A stretch of 64,000 nucleotides of DNA, taken from NCBI GenBank assembly GCA_903875575.1, contig CAIQWJ010000091.1:1-64000 (forward strand), in the 5' to 3' direction. The stretch's first letter is position 1; each line of letters starts with the position of its first letter. The notes beneath the pieces are model-generated. The model was not told the origin of the DNA. It saw nothing but the letters and a program-made list of their open reading frames with translations, and did no database searches. This DNA is from an uncultured Acidobacteriia bacterium (GTDB lineage: Bacteria; Acidobacteriota; Terriglobia; Bryobacterales; Bryobacteraceae). This document shows, in pieces, positions 52,848 through 61,151 of the stretch. A program made the position numbers and the translations under genes.

Positions 52848-53660
52848 ATGGACCCCGCAGCAACGCCCGAAAGCCCCGAGAGCGCAGGCCCCAAACTCCA
52901 GCGCCTCGTCGAAATCATGGCGCGCCTTCGCGCACCCGATGGCTGCCCCTGGGACCGCGAACAGAACTTCGACACCATCAGAAAGTACACCGTCGAAGAA
53001 ACCTACGAAGTGCTGGACGCCATTGACCGCCGCGACTGGGCCGATCTCCGCGAAGAACTCGGCGACTACATTCTGCAGGCCGTTTTTTATGCTCAGATGG
53101 CCTCCGAAGAGAAGCATTTCGTCCTTGGCGATTGCCTCGACGCGATCAATGAAAAACTGATCCGGCGCCATCCGCACATCTTCGGCGAAGAAACCGCCCA
53201 CACCGGTGACGAAGTTCTCAAACTCTGGGACGCAGTCAAAGCGGAAGAGAAGCGCGGCAAGTCAGAAACGCCCGCAGGCCTTCTCGACGGCATTCCGCGC
53301 TCCCAGCCAGCGCTGCTCGAAGCCCAGCAGATTTCCTCCCGCGCCGCGCGTTCCGGTTTCGACTGGCCGCACATTGATGACGTGCTGGCGAAGCTTCAGG
53401 AAGAGATCGGCGAATTCCGCACGGCCCATGCGGCCGCCTCCAGAGATCAGATGGAAGACGAACTGGGCGATATTCTTTTCACCATTGTCAACCTCGCGCG
53501 CTTCGCCAAAGTCGACCCCGAACAGGCGCTGCGCCACACCAACGCCAAATTCCGGCAACGTTTCACGCATGTGGAAAGACGACTCTCGGCTACTGGCGAG
53601 GCAGTGAGCGGCACGCCGATCGATCGTCTGGAGTCACTGTGGCAGGAGGCCAAGCTCTGA
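52848..53660 (+). CDS. mazG: nucleoside triphosphate pyrophosphohydrolase MazG
   Basis: Hydrolyses NTPs to NMP and PPi, limiting aberrant nucleotides and, in E. coli, ppGpp levels. A 270-residue protein with two MazG domains. The first has CPWDREQNFDTIRKYTVEE (33-51) and the metal-binding EELGD; the second repeats LQEEIGEFR and MEDELGDILFTIVNLARF. The ATG at 52848 gives the standard family N-terminus. It is divergent from DUF1844 across 102 bases. The GNAT gene starts inside its 3' end. Confidence 0.96.
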   Translation: MDPAATPESPESAGPKLQRLVEIMARLRAPDGCPWDREQNFDTIRKYTVEETYEVLDAIDRRDWADLREELGDYILQAVFYAQMASEEKHFVLGDCLDAINEKLIRRHPHIFGEETAHTGDEVLKLWDAVKAEEKRGKSETPAGLLDGIPRSQPALLEAQQISSRAARSGFDWPHIDDVLAKLQEEIGEFRTAHAAASRDQMEDELGDILFTIVNLARFAKVDPEQALRHTNAKFRQRFTHVERRLSATGEAVSGTPIDRLESLWQEAKL

Positions 53661-54361
53661 CCATCCGCAGCCTCACAACGCAGGAAGAGTTCGCCGAGGC
53701 CGTCGCACTCCAGAAGACCATCTGGGGCTTTGACGACCTCGACCTTCTGCCCGTGCGACTCTTCGTTGTCGCATCGAAAATCGGCGGCCAGGTTTTCGGC
53801 GCTTACGATGACGATCGCATGGTCGCGTTCCTTCTTGCCATTCCGGGTCTCAAGCAAGGCCCTCAGCCTTATTTGCACAGCCACATGCTCGGCGTGTTGC
53901 CGGAGTATCGCAACAGCGGCCTTGGCCGAAGCCTCAAACTCCATCAGCGGGAAGAAGCCCTCGCCCGCGGCATTCGCCTGATTGAGTGGACGTTTGATCC
54001 GCTCGAAATCAAGAACGCCTGGTTTAATATTGCCCGCCTTGGCGCCATCGTGCGGCGGTACACGCGGAATCAGTACGGCATCACCAGCAGCGCCCTCAAC
54101 GCGGGTCTGCCCACGGACCGCTGCGTCGCAGAATGGTGGATCCAGTCGCCGCTCCGTAAGACGCCTGTCGAAGAAGGTATCCGTCTGCCTATCGACATTG
54201 CGTCCATCCGGACCACAGACACGGACCGTGCACGCGACATACAGACCGAACTCGCCAACCAGTTTGAAGCGGCCTTTGGACGCGGTCTCGCCGTGATAGG
54301 CGTGGAACGCGACGATGCCTGCTTTACTTACCTGCTTGGATGCACGGAAGAACCTGCATGA
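53639..54361 (+). CDS. GNAT-family acyltransferase
   Basis: A 240-residue N-acyltransferase related to COG3375. The acetyl-CoA site is seen in HSHMLGVLPEYRNSGLGRSL (the Q/RxxGxG/A loop as RNSGLG), preceded by MVAFLLAIPG. A long C-terminal part (EWTFDPLEIKNAWFNIARLG, ALNAGLPTDRCVAEWW) is typical of this subgroup. The start is GTG 53639 within mazG. It overlaps the MenC-like gene by four bases (ATGA). In Geobacillus a GNAT N-succinyltransferase is paired with an N-succinylamino acid racemase; the same pairing here suggests the acyl product feeds the neighbouring enzyme. Confidence 0.87.
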   Translation: MAGGQALTIRSLTTQEEFAEAVALQKTIWGFDDLDLLPVRLFVVASKIGGQVFGAYDDDRMVAFLLAIPGLKQGPQPYLHSHMLGVLPEYRNSGLGRSLKLHQREEALARGIRLIEWTFDPLEIKNAWFNIARLGAIVRRYTRNQYGITSSALNAGLPTDRCVAEWWIQSPLRKTPVEEGIRLPIDIASIRTTDTDRARDIQTELANQFEAAFGRGLAVIGVERDDACFTYLLGCTEEPA

Positions 54362-55476
54362 AAATCGAACGCATTGTCCTGCGCCAGTTGCGGATGCCGC
54401 TGGTCCACTTCTTCGAAACCAGCTTCAGTCGCACTTATGAGCGCAACATCATCGTCATCGAAGTGGTGAGCGACGGCCTTTCCGGCTGGGGCGAAATCAC
54501 CGCGGGCGAGCACCCGTTCTACAACGAAGAGTGGACCGCCGCCGCCTGGCTGATTGCCAAAGACTACGTCGCCCCGCGCTTACTCAACCGAGAGATTGCC
54601 CACGCGAATGACGTCTATGCGCTGACGAAACATATTCGCGGCCACAACATGGCGCGCGGGGGTGTGGAAGCGGCCGTGTGGGATCTCCAGGCCCGCCGCA
54701 ACGGCAATCCCCTCTGGAAGGAGATCGGCGGGGGCGCGCGCCGCGAGATCCCCTGCGGCGTTTCCATCGGCATTCAGGACAGCGTCGAGCAACTTATCGG
54801 CAAGATCGAAACCGAACTCGCGGCTGGCTACCAGCGCATCAAGATGAAGATCAAGCCCGGCTGGGATGTCGATGTTCTCCGCCGTATCCGCGAGCGCTTC
54901 CCGGAAACCGCGCTCACCGCCGACGCCAATTCCGCCTACACACTGGCCGATACACTACTTCTCAAACAACTCGACGCCTTCCGCCTGACCATGATCGAGC
55001 AGCCGCTCGCGCATGACGACATCATCGACCACGCGCAGCTGCAGGCGCAACTCGAAACCCCTGTCTGCCTCGATGAATGCATCCGAACCGCCCACCATGC
55101 CGAGCAAGCCATTCACTTGAAAGCAGGCCGCATCGTGAATATCAAGCTCGGGCGCATTGGCGGCTTCGGCGAAGCGAAACGTCTGCATGATGTTTGCGAG
55201 GCGGCGGGCATCCCGGTCTGGTGCGGCGGGATGCTGGAAGCCGGAATTGGCCGCGCTCACAACATCGCACTCGCCACCCTGCCAAACTTCACGCTGCCGG
55301 GTGATGTCTCAGCCGCCAAACGCTACTGGAAGCGCGACATCGTAACGCCGGAAATCGCCACCACGCCCCACGGCACCATCGTCGTGACCGACGAACCCGG
55401 TTTCGGCTACGCCATCGATCACGATTTCCTGCGTCACGTCACGGTTCACGAAGAAACCATCACTCCGTCGTCGTAG
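54358..55476 (+). CDS. menC: o-succinylbenzoate synthase/N-acylamino acid racemase
   Basis: Enolase-superfamily enzyme of 372 residues. The KxK motif is in RIKMKIKPGWD; metal ligands lie in ADANSAY (Asp), IEQPL (Glu) and LDECI (Asp), and the far-side Lys in VNIKLGRIGG. The N-terminal capping domain has HFFETSFSRTYERN. Members of this family make o-succinylbenzoate for menaquinone or racemise N-succinylamino acids, and many do both. No other menaquinone gene is nearby, and the GNAT partner favours the racemase role. The ATGA overlap with the GNAT gene shows cotranslation. Confidence 0.88.
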   Translation: MKIERIVLRQLRMPLVHFFETSFSRTYERNIIVIEVVSDGLSGWGEITAGEHPFYNEEWTAAAWLIAKDYVAPRLLNREIAHANDVYALTKHIRGHNMARGGVEAAVWDLQARRNGNPLWKEIGGGARREIPCGVSIGIQDSVEQLIGKIETELAAGYQRIKMKIKPGWDVDVLRRIRERFPETALTADANSAYTLADTLLLKQLDAFRLTMIEQPLAHDDIIDHAQLQAQLETPVCLDECIRTAHHAEQAIHLKAGRIVNIKLGRIGGFGEAKRLHDVCEAAGIPVWCGGMLEAGIGRAHNIALATLPNFTLPGDVSAAKRYWKRDIVTPEIATTPHGTIVVTDEPGFGYAIDHDFLRHVTVHEETITPSS

Positions 55477-55543
55477 CAACAGGCACGTGAGAAAGCCGCG
55501 ACCGCAAGGGAGCGACTTACGAACGCAGACGGCATGAACAACC

Positions 55544-56524
55544 TCATGGTAAAGGCCGCCCCACAAACGGCATCTTCGGGTTATACAGCCGGTTATTCAA
55601 CGTCAGCAACCACGCCGCTACCCCCGGAATCAGGCGTCGCACGCCCATCGCGACGGCAGTTTGCCGGACCTGCGCAAACCGTCCCGCCAGCAAACAGCGC
55701 ATCAGGTAATTAGTGTCGAACACATTCTGTTTTCGCCATGTATAGCGACGTGCCCGCCCACGAATCTCCGCCGGAAGCAGTGGTATGAGCTTCTCCACCA
55801 CCCGCCGGTTTTCCCGCACGAACTTCACCCCGGAAAACGGCGCTTCACTCAGGCGTCCCTTATGCCCCCGCAACCGGACCAGCTTGTGATATCGCTCGGC
55901 CACCGGACCCAGCAGGCAAACCCGCACCCACATTTCGTAGTCGCCCGCCACCTCGTAGGTTTCATCGAACGGCCCCGCACGTTCCAGCACGTCACGGCGC
56001 ACACAAACGGTGGAGAGGTTACCTGCAATGCAGCCTTCGTACATCAGCTTCTGGAGACACCAGGCCGTGTCGAACACCTCCGGCACGTCGCCGGTCGTCC
56101 ACTCGCCCACCACTCTTCCCTGTTCATCCACCTCGTCGACCGAGCAGATCGACATGACGACCTCCCCGTTGTCGCGAAAGTACTCCACGTCCTCCGCAAT
56201 GCAGCCGGAGGCGAGCGCATCGTCCTGACACAGAAATCGCACCAGCGGTGCCGCCGCCCGCGCTACCAGCAGATTCAGATTCCCAAACAGCCCGACATTC
56301 TTCTCATTCAGAAGAACCTTCAGCCGCGGATCGCGGTACCGTGCCAGAATCGCGCGCGAACCGTCGGAAGACCCATCGTCCGCAATCAGCAATTCGAAAT
56401 CGCCTTCGGTCTGCGCCAGCACAGAGTCCACGCACTCCGCCAGAAAGGCCTCCCCGTTGTAAACCGGCAGGATGATCGAGATCTTCGGCACGCGCTTCCA
56501 CTTTCGCACGCCCCCCTTACTCAT
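55544..56524 (-). CDS. glycosyltransferase family 2
   Basis: A 326-residue GT-A enzyme: ISIILPVYNGEAFLAECVDS at the N-terminus, LIADDGSSDGSRAIL as the first nucleotide motif and FLCQDDALASG as the DxD-type metal site. The C-terminal region has the hydrophobic RRLIPGVAAWLLTLNN. It lies 5 kb from the exopolysaccharide locus on the other strand, isolated between the menC-like gene (67-base convergent gap) and the MFS gene (divergent). It may serve a different glycan. Confidence 0.93.
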   Translation of the reverse strand: MSKGGVRKWKRVPKISIILPVYNGEAFLAECVDSVLAQTEGDFELLIADDGSSDGSRAILARYRDPRLKVLLNEKNVGLFGNLNLLVARAAAPLVRFLCQDDALASGCIAEDVEYFRDNGEVVMSICSVDEVDEQGRVVGEWTTGDVPEVFDTAWCLQKLMYEGCIAGNLSTVCVRRDVLERAGPFDETYEVAGDYEMWVRVCLLGPVAERYHKLVRLRGHKGRLSEAPFSGVKFVRENRRVVEKLIPLLPAEIRGRARRYTWRKQNVFDTNYLMRCLLAGRFAQVRQTAVAMGVRRLIPGVAAWLLTLNNRLYNPKMPFVGRPLP

Positions 56525-56595
56525 GGCCAGCGCCAGCCGACCGCTATTCTGGAATCAGCACCCGCCACACGCCGAGCCGTACCTTTTCATCGGGA

Positions 56596-57891
56596 ATGAG
56601 CGCTTTTACACAACTTCTTCGCACCAACCGGAACTACCGCTACACGTGGGCAGGCCAGGTTGTCAGCGAGGTGGGCGACCACTTTAACAACATCGCGGTC
56701 CTCAGCCTGGCGATGACCCACAAAGACCCCGGTCTGGTGGTAACGTTCGTCTTCCTCTCCCGCGCCGTTTCTATGCTCGGCGCAGGCCCTATCGCCGGTG
56801 TTCTGCTGGACCGTCTGAACCGCAAACACGTCATGATGGCCAGCGATGCCGTGCGCGCCATTATCGCCCTCGGCTTCATCTTCTGCATCCAGCACCCGAA
56901 CGACTGGCTGATGTACGGCCTCAGCGCGCTGCTGATGTTCGCATCACCGTTCTTCACGAGCGGGCGAGCGTCCATTCTTCCCGCCATCGCCACGCCGGAA
57001 GAACTACACACGGCCAACACGGTCACGCAAACCACGTCGTGGGCCAGTCTGACCATCGGCGCGTTTCTGGGAGCGGAAGGCGTGGCGAAAGCCGGCTACG
57101 AGTGGGCTTTCGTCTACAACGCACTCTCGTTCGTCATCTCACTTCTCTGCATTTCACAACTGCGACGAGTCGGTGGCTTCCGCCCGCCGGACAGCCGAAA
57201 GAAGCAGACCAAGACCGGCTTCGCACAGTATCGCGATGGCCTGAACTACATGCGTGCCACGCCGCTGGTGGCGGCTGTTGCGATGATCAGCCTCGGCTGG
57301 GCCAGCGGTGGCGGTGCGGCGCAGATCCTCTTCAGCCTGTTCGGCGAAAAGGTCTTCCATGCGGGTGCGTCGGGCATCGGCATCATCTGGGGCTTCGCCG
57401 GCATCGGCCTGCTGATCGGCGGCACCATCGCACACTGGCTGGGTCCACGCCTCAGTTTCAAAGGCTATAAGCGCACCATCCCGATCGTCTATGTGATCCA
57501 CGGCGGCTCTTACGTTCTGTTCAGTCAGATGCCGACCATCGAGTGGGCCTGCGTCTTCATCGCCATCTCCCGCGCCGCCGTCGCCATCAGCGCGGTGCTC
57601 AACTTCTCGCAGTTGCTTCACCACGTGGAGGACCGTTTCCGCGGTCGCGTCTTCGCCACGCTGGAATCGCTCACGTGGTCGATGATGATGATTTCCATGA
57701 TGAGCGCCGGCACCGCGACCCTGCGCTACAGCCCGCGCACCATCGGAGCGGTCTCCGGGATCATCAGTTCGACGACCGCCTTATTCTGGTGGTGGGCCGA
57801 CTGGAGAGGCAAGCTTCCGGAGCCGCCCATGCAAGCCGTAACGGCTGGCGAAGATGAGGAGGTCAAGGCCGAACCGCCTTTAGCGTCATGA
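56596..57891 (+). CDS. MFS transporter, MFS_3 (efflux) type
   Basis: A 431-residue inner-membrane protein with 12 predicted helices. FTQLLRTNRNYRYTWAGQVVS at the N-terminus and GVLLDRLNRKHVMM in loop 2-3 are typical of the enterobactin-exporter/macrolide efflux-like MFS_3 group. A large acidic C-terminal tail (EDEEVKAEPP) is cytoplasmic. It overlaps the SDR gene by four bases, so an exported product of that enzyme or unrelated bicistronic expression is possible. Confidence 0.92.
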   Translation: MSAFTQLLRTNRNYRYTWAGQVVSEVGDHFNNIAVLSLAMTHKDPGLVVTFVFLSRAVSMLGAGPIAGVLLDRLNRKHVMMASDAVRAIIALGFIFCIQHPNDWLMYGLSALLMFASPFFTSGRASILPAIATPEELHTANTVTQTTSWASLTIGAFLGAEGVAKAGYEWAFVYNALSFVISLLCISQLRRVGGFRPPDSRKKQTKTGFAQYRDGLNYMRATPLVAAVAMISLGWASGGGAAQILFSLFGEKVFHAGASGIGIIWGFAGIGLLIGGTIAHWLGPRLSFKGYKRTIPIVYVIHGGSYVLFSQMPTIEWACVFIAISRAAVAISAVLNFSQLLHHVEDRFRGRVFATLESLTWSMMMISMMSAGTATLRYSPRTIGAVSGIISSTTALFWWWADWRGKLPEPPMQAVTAGEDEEVKAEPPLAS

Positions 57892-58598
57892 AGAATAAGG
57901 TCATCCTGGTCACGGGCGGTTCGAAGCGCATCGGACGCTCCATCGCGTTGGCGCTGGCGGCGCAAGGCGCGCTCGTGGCGATCCACTACAACAACTCGGA
58001 GATTGCAGCCCGCGCCACAGCGGCAGAATGCGGTAACGCCCCGATCTTCCGCGCCAACCTCGAAAGCGTCGCCGAAATCCGACAGATGTTCGACGAAGTT
58101 GCCGCGCATTTCGGTCAACTCGACGGGCTGGTCAACAACGCCGCCCGCTTCACTAAGTTCGACCCTTTGGAAATCGAAGAGCGCGACTGGGACTTCATCC
58201 ACAACGTGAATCTGAAGTCAGTCTTCTTCTGCTCGCAGGCGGCAGCGCGGATTATGCTGGCGGGTGAGGGTGGACACATCGTGAATATCAGTTCGCTCGG
58301 TGCGCTGCGACCCTGGCAGGAGCACGCCCACTACTGCGCGTCGAAGGCAGGAGTCGTGATGTTGACGAAGTGCCTTGCGAAAGCGTGGGCACCCAAGATT
58401 GCAGTGAACACGATAGCCCCGGGAGTCATCCCCTTCGATAAGACCGACGACCGCATTGAACGACTCATCGCTGCAACGCCGGCGAAGCGGCCAGGCACCG
58501 GCGACGAAATCGCCGAGGCAGTACTCTTCTTCCTGAAAAGCACGCGCTTCGTGACGGGACAACTCATAGCCGTAGACGGCGGCCTGAGCCTGAAGTAG
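57888..58598 (+). CDS. short-chain dehydrogenase/reductase, pteridine-reductase-like
   Basis: A 236-residue NAD(P)H oxidoreductase. The coenzyme motif is TGGSKRIG (9-16), with the Arg that favours NADPH as in FolM/PTR1-type pteridine reductases. NNA is at 84-86, catalytic Ser137, Tyr150 and Lys154 (YCASK). The C-terminus FVTGQLIAVDGGLSL is the family signature. ATGA overlap with the upstream MFS gene. Reduction of dihydropterins is likely but another small ketone is possible. Confidence 0.92.
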   Translation: MKNKVILVTGGSKRIGRSIALALAAQGALVAIHYNNSEIAARATAAECGNAPIFRANLESVAEIRQMFDEVAAHFGQLDGLVNNAARFTKFDPLEIEERDWDFIHNVNLKSVFFCSQAAARIMLAGEGGHIVNISSLGALRPWQEHAHYCASKAGVVMLTKCLAKAWAPKIAVNTIAPGVIPFDKTDDRIERLIAATPAKRPGTGDEIAEAVLFFLKSTRFVTGQLIAVDGGLSLK

Positions 58599-58640
58599 GA
58601 AGCTCCTCACTTCTTATTCAGGAAAAACCGTAGAATCAAT

Positions 58641-59348
58641 TTACCAGTCGAGGCACATCGGAAGCCGGTGCCTAACGGATACCTCGGCCAGTTCTGAAAA
58701 GACGCTGAGCGCGAACTTCGCCCCGACCTCCATAGGAGAGTCATGCTCGACTCCGGCGTTTCGCGAACGATGCAGTAATTCAGTATCCATTTGCCAGGTG
58801 CGCGCGTTCAACTCCTGGAGTTGCTTGAGCAGGCGTTCGCTCGAACCGATGCAAACTTCCGTTCCTCCCACATCCTCCGCCTTAAAGACGAATCCAGGAT
58901 TGCACGGAAGCCAGAGCCCGACATCGAACAGATCGGAGTAACGGCTGGCCAGACCCGGAACTGAAGCAAGTCGGTACGCAGGATCCGTCGTCCAGTCATC
59001 AATGTGCTCAATCGGTCGGCAAAGGTCCCTGTGCTCGTTATACGCTGCCCACAAGATGAGATCGGAGTAGCAGTCCCATGTAGGTTTGTCTGTGAAATAT
59101 GGTGCCGTGGGGCCCTCGTCCCAATCCAGCGGTGGCACCCCATGATCCGCCAACGAAGCCGATAAGCCGTCGCGCCAGGCAATGACGATAGGACGGATCT
59201 GGTCAGGGTCTCGAATGGCGTCGGAGGGATCGTTCTGACGCACGACTTGAACGGGGATACCCATTTCATGAGCCAACTTTTGGCTTACGAGTTCCCAGTC
59301 TCCAGCGTAGTAGCGCGTTAACGAGCCGACATAGATGTCCAGTCCCAC
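58641..59348 (-). CDS. hypothetical protein with MGLDIYVGSLTRYYAGDWE N-terminus
   Basis: A 235-residue soluble protein of no family I recognise. The GTG at 59348 gives MGLDIYVGSLTRYYAGDWE, which has the look of a genuine conserved N-terminus. Aromatic and acidic residues are frequent (DCYSDLILWAAYNEHRDL, FDVGLWLPCNPGFVF), and there is no signal peptide or membrane segment. The frame remains open to 59615, but that upstream part has no conserved appearance. It is convergent with the SDR gene (42-base gap). Its upstream region is the structured element at 59549-59773. Confidence 0.72.
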   Translation of the reverse strand: MGLDIYVGSLTRYYAGDWELVSQKLAHEMGIPVQVVRQNDPSDAIRDPDQIRPIVIAWRDGLSASLADHGVPPLDWDEGPTAPYFTDKPTWDCYSDLILWAAYNEHRDLCRPIEHIDDWTTDPAYRLASVPGLASRYSDLFDVGLWLPCNPGFVFKAEDVGGTEVCIGSSERLLKQLQELNARTWQMDTELLHRSRNAGVEHDSPMEVGAKFALSVFSELAEVSVRHRLPMCLDW

Positions 59349-59548
59349 GGCAAATACGATCCCATGTATTCCATTGCCGATTATCCCTGTGGCAACTCTG
59401 TGACCGCAATAGCACCATTCCCTAATGATCTGCCGCGCGTTCCCTCGTTGACTCCCACATCCGGCACCCCGCCCCTCTGTAAACTTCAGAGCTATTCCAG
59501 CCGAATATCCGACTTCTACCCCGGAGTATGCAGAGACGCAGTTTGCGC

Positions 59549-59773
59549 GGAGACCTTGCTTCGGCAAGGAGGACTCCAAAAATGCAAAACCCCGCTTCAC
59601 GGGCGGGGTCTGCATGCTTTCTATGGGGTAGAAAGGAGGTGTTCTTTAATGCGCCTTCTTACGCTGGCAGCGTTCCTGAATCCGTTCAGGAAACGACGGT
59701 TCAAAATGGAATTTCGATTCTACATCGAATTCTAAATGAACCAATGGGGGCGGACATTGCGTTGTCCGCTCCC
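59549..59773 (+). ncRNA. candidate structured RNA with six consecutive hairpins and an internal small ORF
   Basis: Successive stems on the plus strand: H1 CCTTGC-TTCG-GCAAGG (59554-59569), extended by GGAG/CTCC (59549-52/59574-77). H2 ACCCCGC/GCGGGGT (59589-95/59603-09) with outer ATGCA/TGCAT (59582-86/59611-15). H3 CTTTCTA/TAGAAAG (59617-23/59629-35). H4 TTCCTGAA-TCCG-TTCAGGAA (59673-59692). H5 GAATT-CGAT/ATCG-AATTC with one bulged T (59709-59732). H6 GGG-GCGGACA/TGTCCGC-CCC (59746-59773). H1 has a UUCG loop only on the plus strand, and a T-rich stretch follows H6 on the plus strand, both favouring this orientation. H3 pairs with the first part of the small ORF's SD. It sits between two minus-strand genes. 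Confidence 0.55.
59649..59735 (+). CDS. 28-codon small ORF with a perfect extended Shine-Dalgarno
   Basis: Encodes MRLLTLAAFLNPFRKRR followed by FKMEFRFYIEF: a short hydrophobic start, a basic middle and six Phe in 28 residues. TAGAAAGGAGGTG (59629-59641) is complementary over 13 bases to a 16S 3' tail of the Bacillus type (CACCTCCTTTCTA), with GGAGG nine bases before the ATG. Hairpin H3 sequesters the TAGAAAG part, so translation could be gated by structure. H4 and H5 lie inside the coding sequence. A leader peptide, small membrane-active peptide or chance frame are all possible. No plus-strand gene follows within range of classical attenuation. Confidence 0.45.
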   Translation: MRLLTLAAFLNPFRKRRFKMEFRFYIEF

Positions 59774-59785
59774 ACTGTTTTGAAT
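59746..59785 (+). terminator. intrinsic terminator-like hairpin
   Basis: An 11-bp stem including one G-T pair (GGG-G-GCGGACA with TGTCCGC-T-CCC, loop TTGCGT) is followed by CACTGTTTTGAATTT. It would end the plus-strand transcript of the small ORF and, read in reverse, could also serve the minus-strand purB gene, whose stop is at 59841. Confidence 0.6.
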
Positions 59786-59840
59786 TTATCACAAACGCCG
59801 CGCCCACGCGCCCATTATTTCGCCTGCGCGGAATCCGGCT

Positions 59841-61151
59841 CTACTCCCCGAACACGCGAGCAAAGATCGCATCCACATTCCGCAACTGCCGCTCCACCGA
59901 GAACGTCTCCGCCAGCTTCTCCCGGCTCACCAGCTTCGCAATCTCCGGATCCGCCAAAATCACGGCCTTGAAATCGCCCTCGTTCTCCCAGGCTTCCATT
60001 GCATGCTTCTGCACAATCGCATACGCCTGCTCGCGCAGCATCCCTGCCGCCGCCAGATCCAGCAGCAACTGCCCGGAAAACACCAGGCCCTTTGTGCTCT
60101 CCAGATTGCGCCGCATACGCTCCGGAAACACCAGCATGTTCGCCATCAGATTTGTGGTCTTCTCCAGCAGATAATCCGTCAGAATCGTCGAATCCGGCAG
60201 AATCACGCGCTCCACCGACGAATGCGAAATATCGCGCTCATGCCACAGGGCAATATCTTCAAACCCTGCCTGCGCGTTCGACCGCACCACCCGCGCCAGC
60301 CCGCAAATCTGCTCGCACGTCACGGGATTTCGCTTATGCGGCATCGCCGACGAGCCTTTCTGCCCACGTCCGAAAGACTCCTCTGCTTCACGCACTTCCG
60401 TGCGCTGCAGATGCCGAACTTCGAGCGCAATTTTCTCGCACAAAGCCGCCGTTGTCGCCAGCACCGCCACAAAATGTGCATGACGATCGCGCTGCACTAC
60501 CTGCGTCGCCACCGGAGCCGGCTCCAGATCGAGTCGCTTGCAAATCGCGGCCTCCACCTCAGGCCCGATGTGCGCAAAAGTTCCCACCGCGCCCGAGAGC
60601 TTCGCCACGCGGAGATCTTCCGCCGCAGCCTCCAGCCGCTTCAGATTCCGGCCAGCCTCGCCATACCAAAGCGCCAGCTTCATCCCGAACGTCACGGGCT
60701 CGGCGTGCACACCATGCGTACGCCCAATCTGCACCGTATGCTTGAACTCGATCGCGCGGCGCTTCAGCACCTCGCGCAGTTTCTCCAGATCGGCCTTCAA
60801 AATGTTGGAAGCCTGCCGCAACTGCAGCGCCTGCGCGGTATCCACCACGTCGGTCGACGTCAGCCCGTAGTGGAACCAGCGCGACGCTTCCGGATGCCCG
60901 GCCGCCGCCATCGATTCCGCCACCGCGGTGGTAAACGCGATCACGTCATGCCGCGTGACCTTCTCAATCTCATCGATGCGGGCGACATCAAAACCAGCGT
61001 GCATCCGCAGCAGAGCGGCATCGGCGGCGGGAACCGTGCCAAGACCCGCCAGGATCTCCGACGCGGCCAGTTCCACCTCAAGCCACTGCTGAAATTTGTT
61101 TTGGTCGCTCCAGACGGCACCCATTTCCGGGCGTGTATAACGGGGAATCAA
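59841..61151 (-). CDS. purB: adenylosuccinate lyase
   Basis: Catalyses two steps of purine synthesis: SAICAR to AICAR and adenylosuccinate to AMP. A 436-residue protein of normal length. The fumarase/aspartase superfamily signature GSSAMPHKRNPVTCEQI carries the mobile catalytic Ser loop; the other active-site motifs are FHYGLTSTDVVDTAQAL and GRTHGVHAEP. It starts at TTG 61151 (MIPRYTRPEMG), overlapping the stop of the upstream YycJ-like gene, so it is coupled. A long frame antisense to it is a codon-bias shadow. Confidence 0.97.
   Translation of the reverse strand: MIPRYTRPEMGAVWSDQNKFQQWLEVELAASEILAGLGTVPAADAALLRMHAGFDVARIDEIEKVTRHDVIAFTTAVAESMAAAGHPEASRWFHYGLTSTDVVDTAQALQLRQASNILKADLEKLREVLKRRAIEFKHTVQIGRTHGVHAEPVTFGMKLALWYGEAGRNLKRLEAAAEDLRVAKLSGAVGTFAHIGPEVEAAICKRLDLEPAPVATQVVQRDRHAHFVAVLATTAALCEKIALEVRHLQRTEVREAEESFGRGQKGSSAMPHKRNPVTCEQICGLARVVRSNAQAGFEDIALWHERDISHSSVERVILPDSTILTDYLLEKTTNLMANMLVFPERMRRNLESTKGLVFSGQLLLDLAAAGMLREQAYAIVQKHAMEAWENEGDFKAVILADPEIAKLVSREKLAETFSVERQLRNVDAIFARVFGE

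Noticed and set aside
59364-59648. Open frame extending the small ORF upstream to 123 codons
   Set aside because: The added part has no conserved look and would run through H1-H3; the SD at 59629-59641 clearly sets a start at 59649.
59549-59773. Attenuator leader peptide for an amino acid operon (six Phe codons)
   Set aside because: No plus-strand gene lies downstream; the next genes are on the minus strand. Kept only as a structured small-RNA/ORF candidate.
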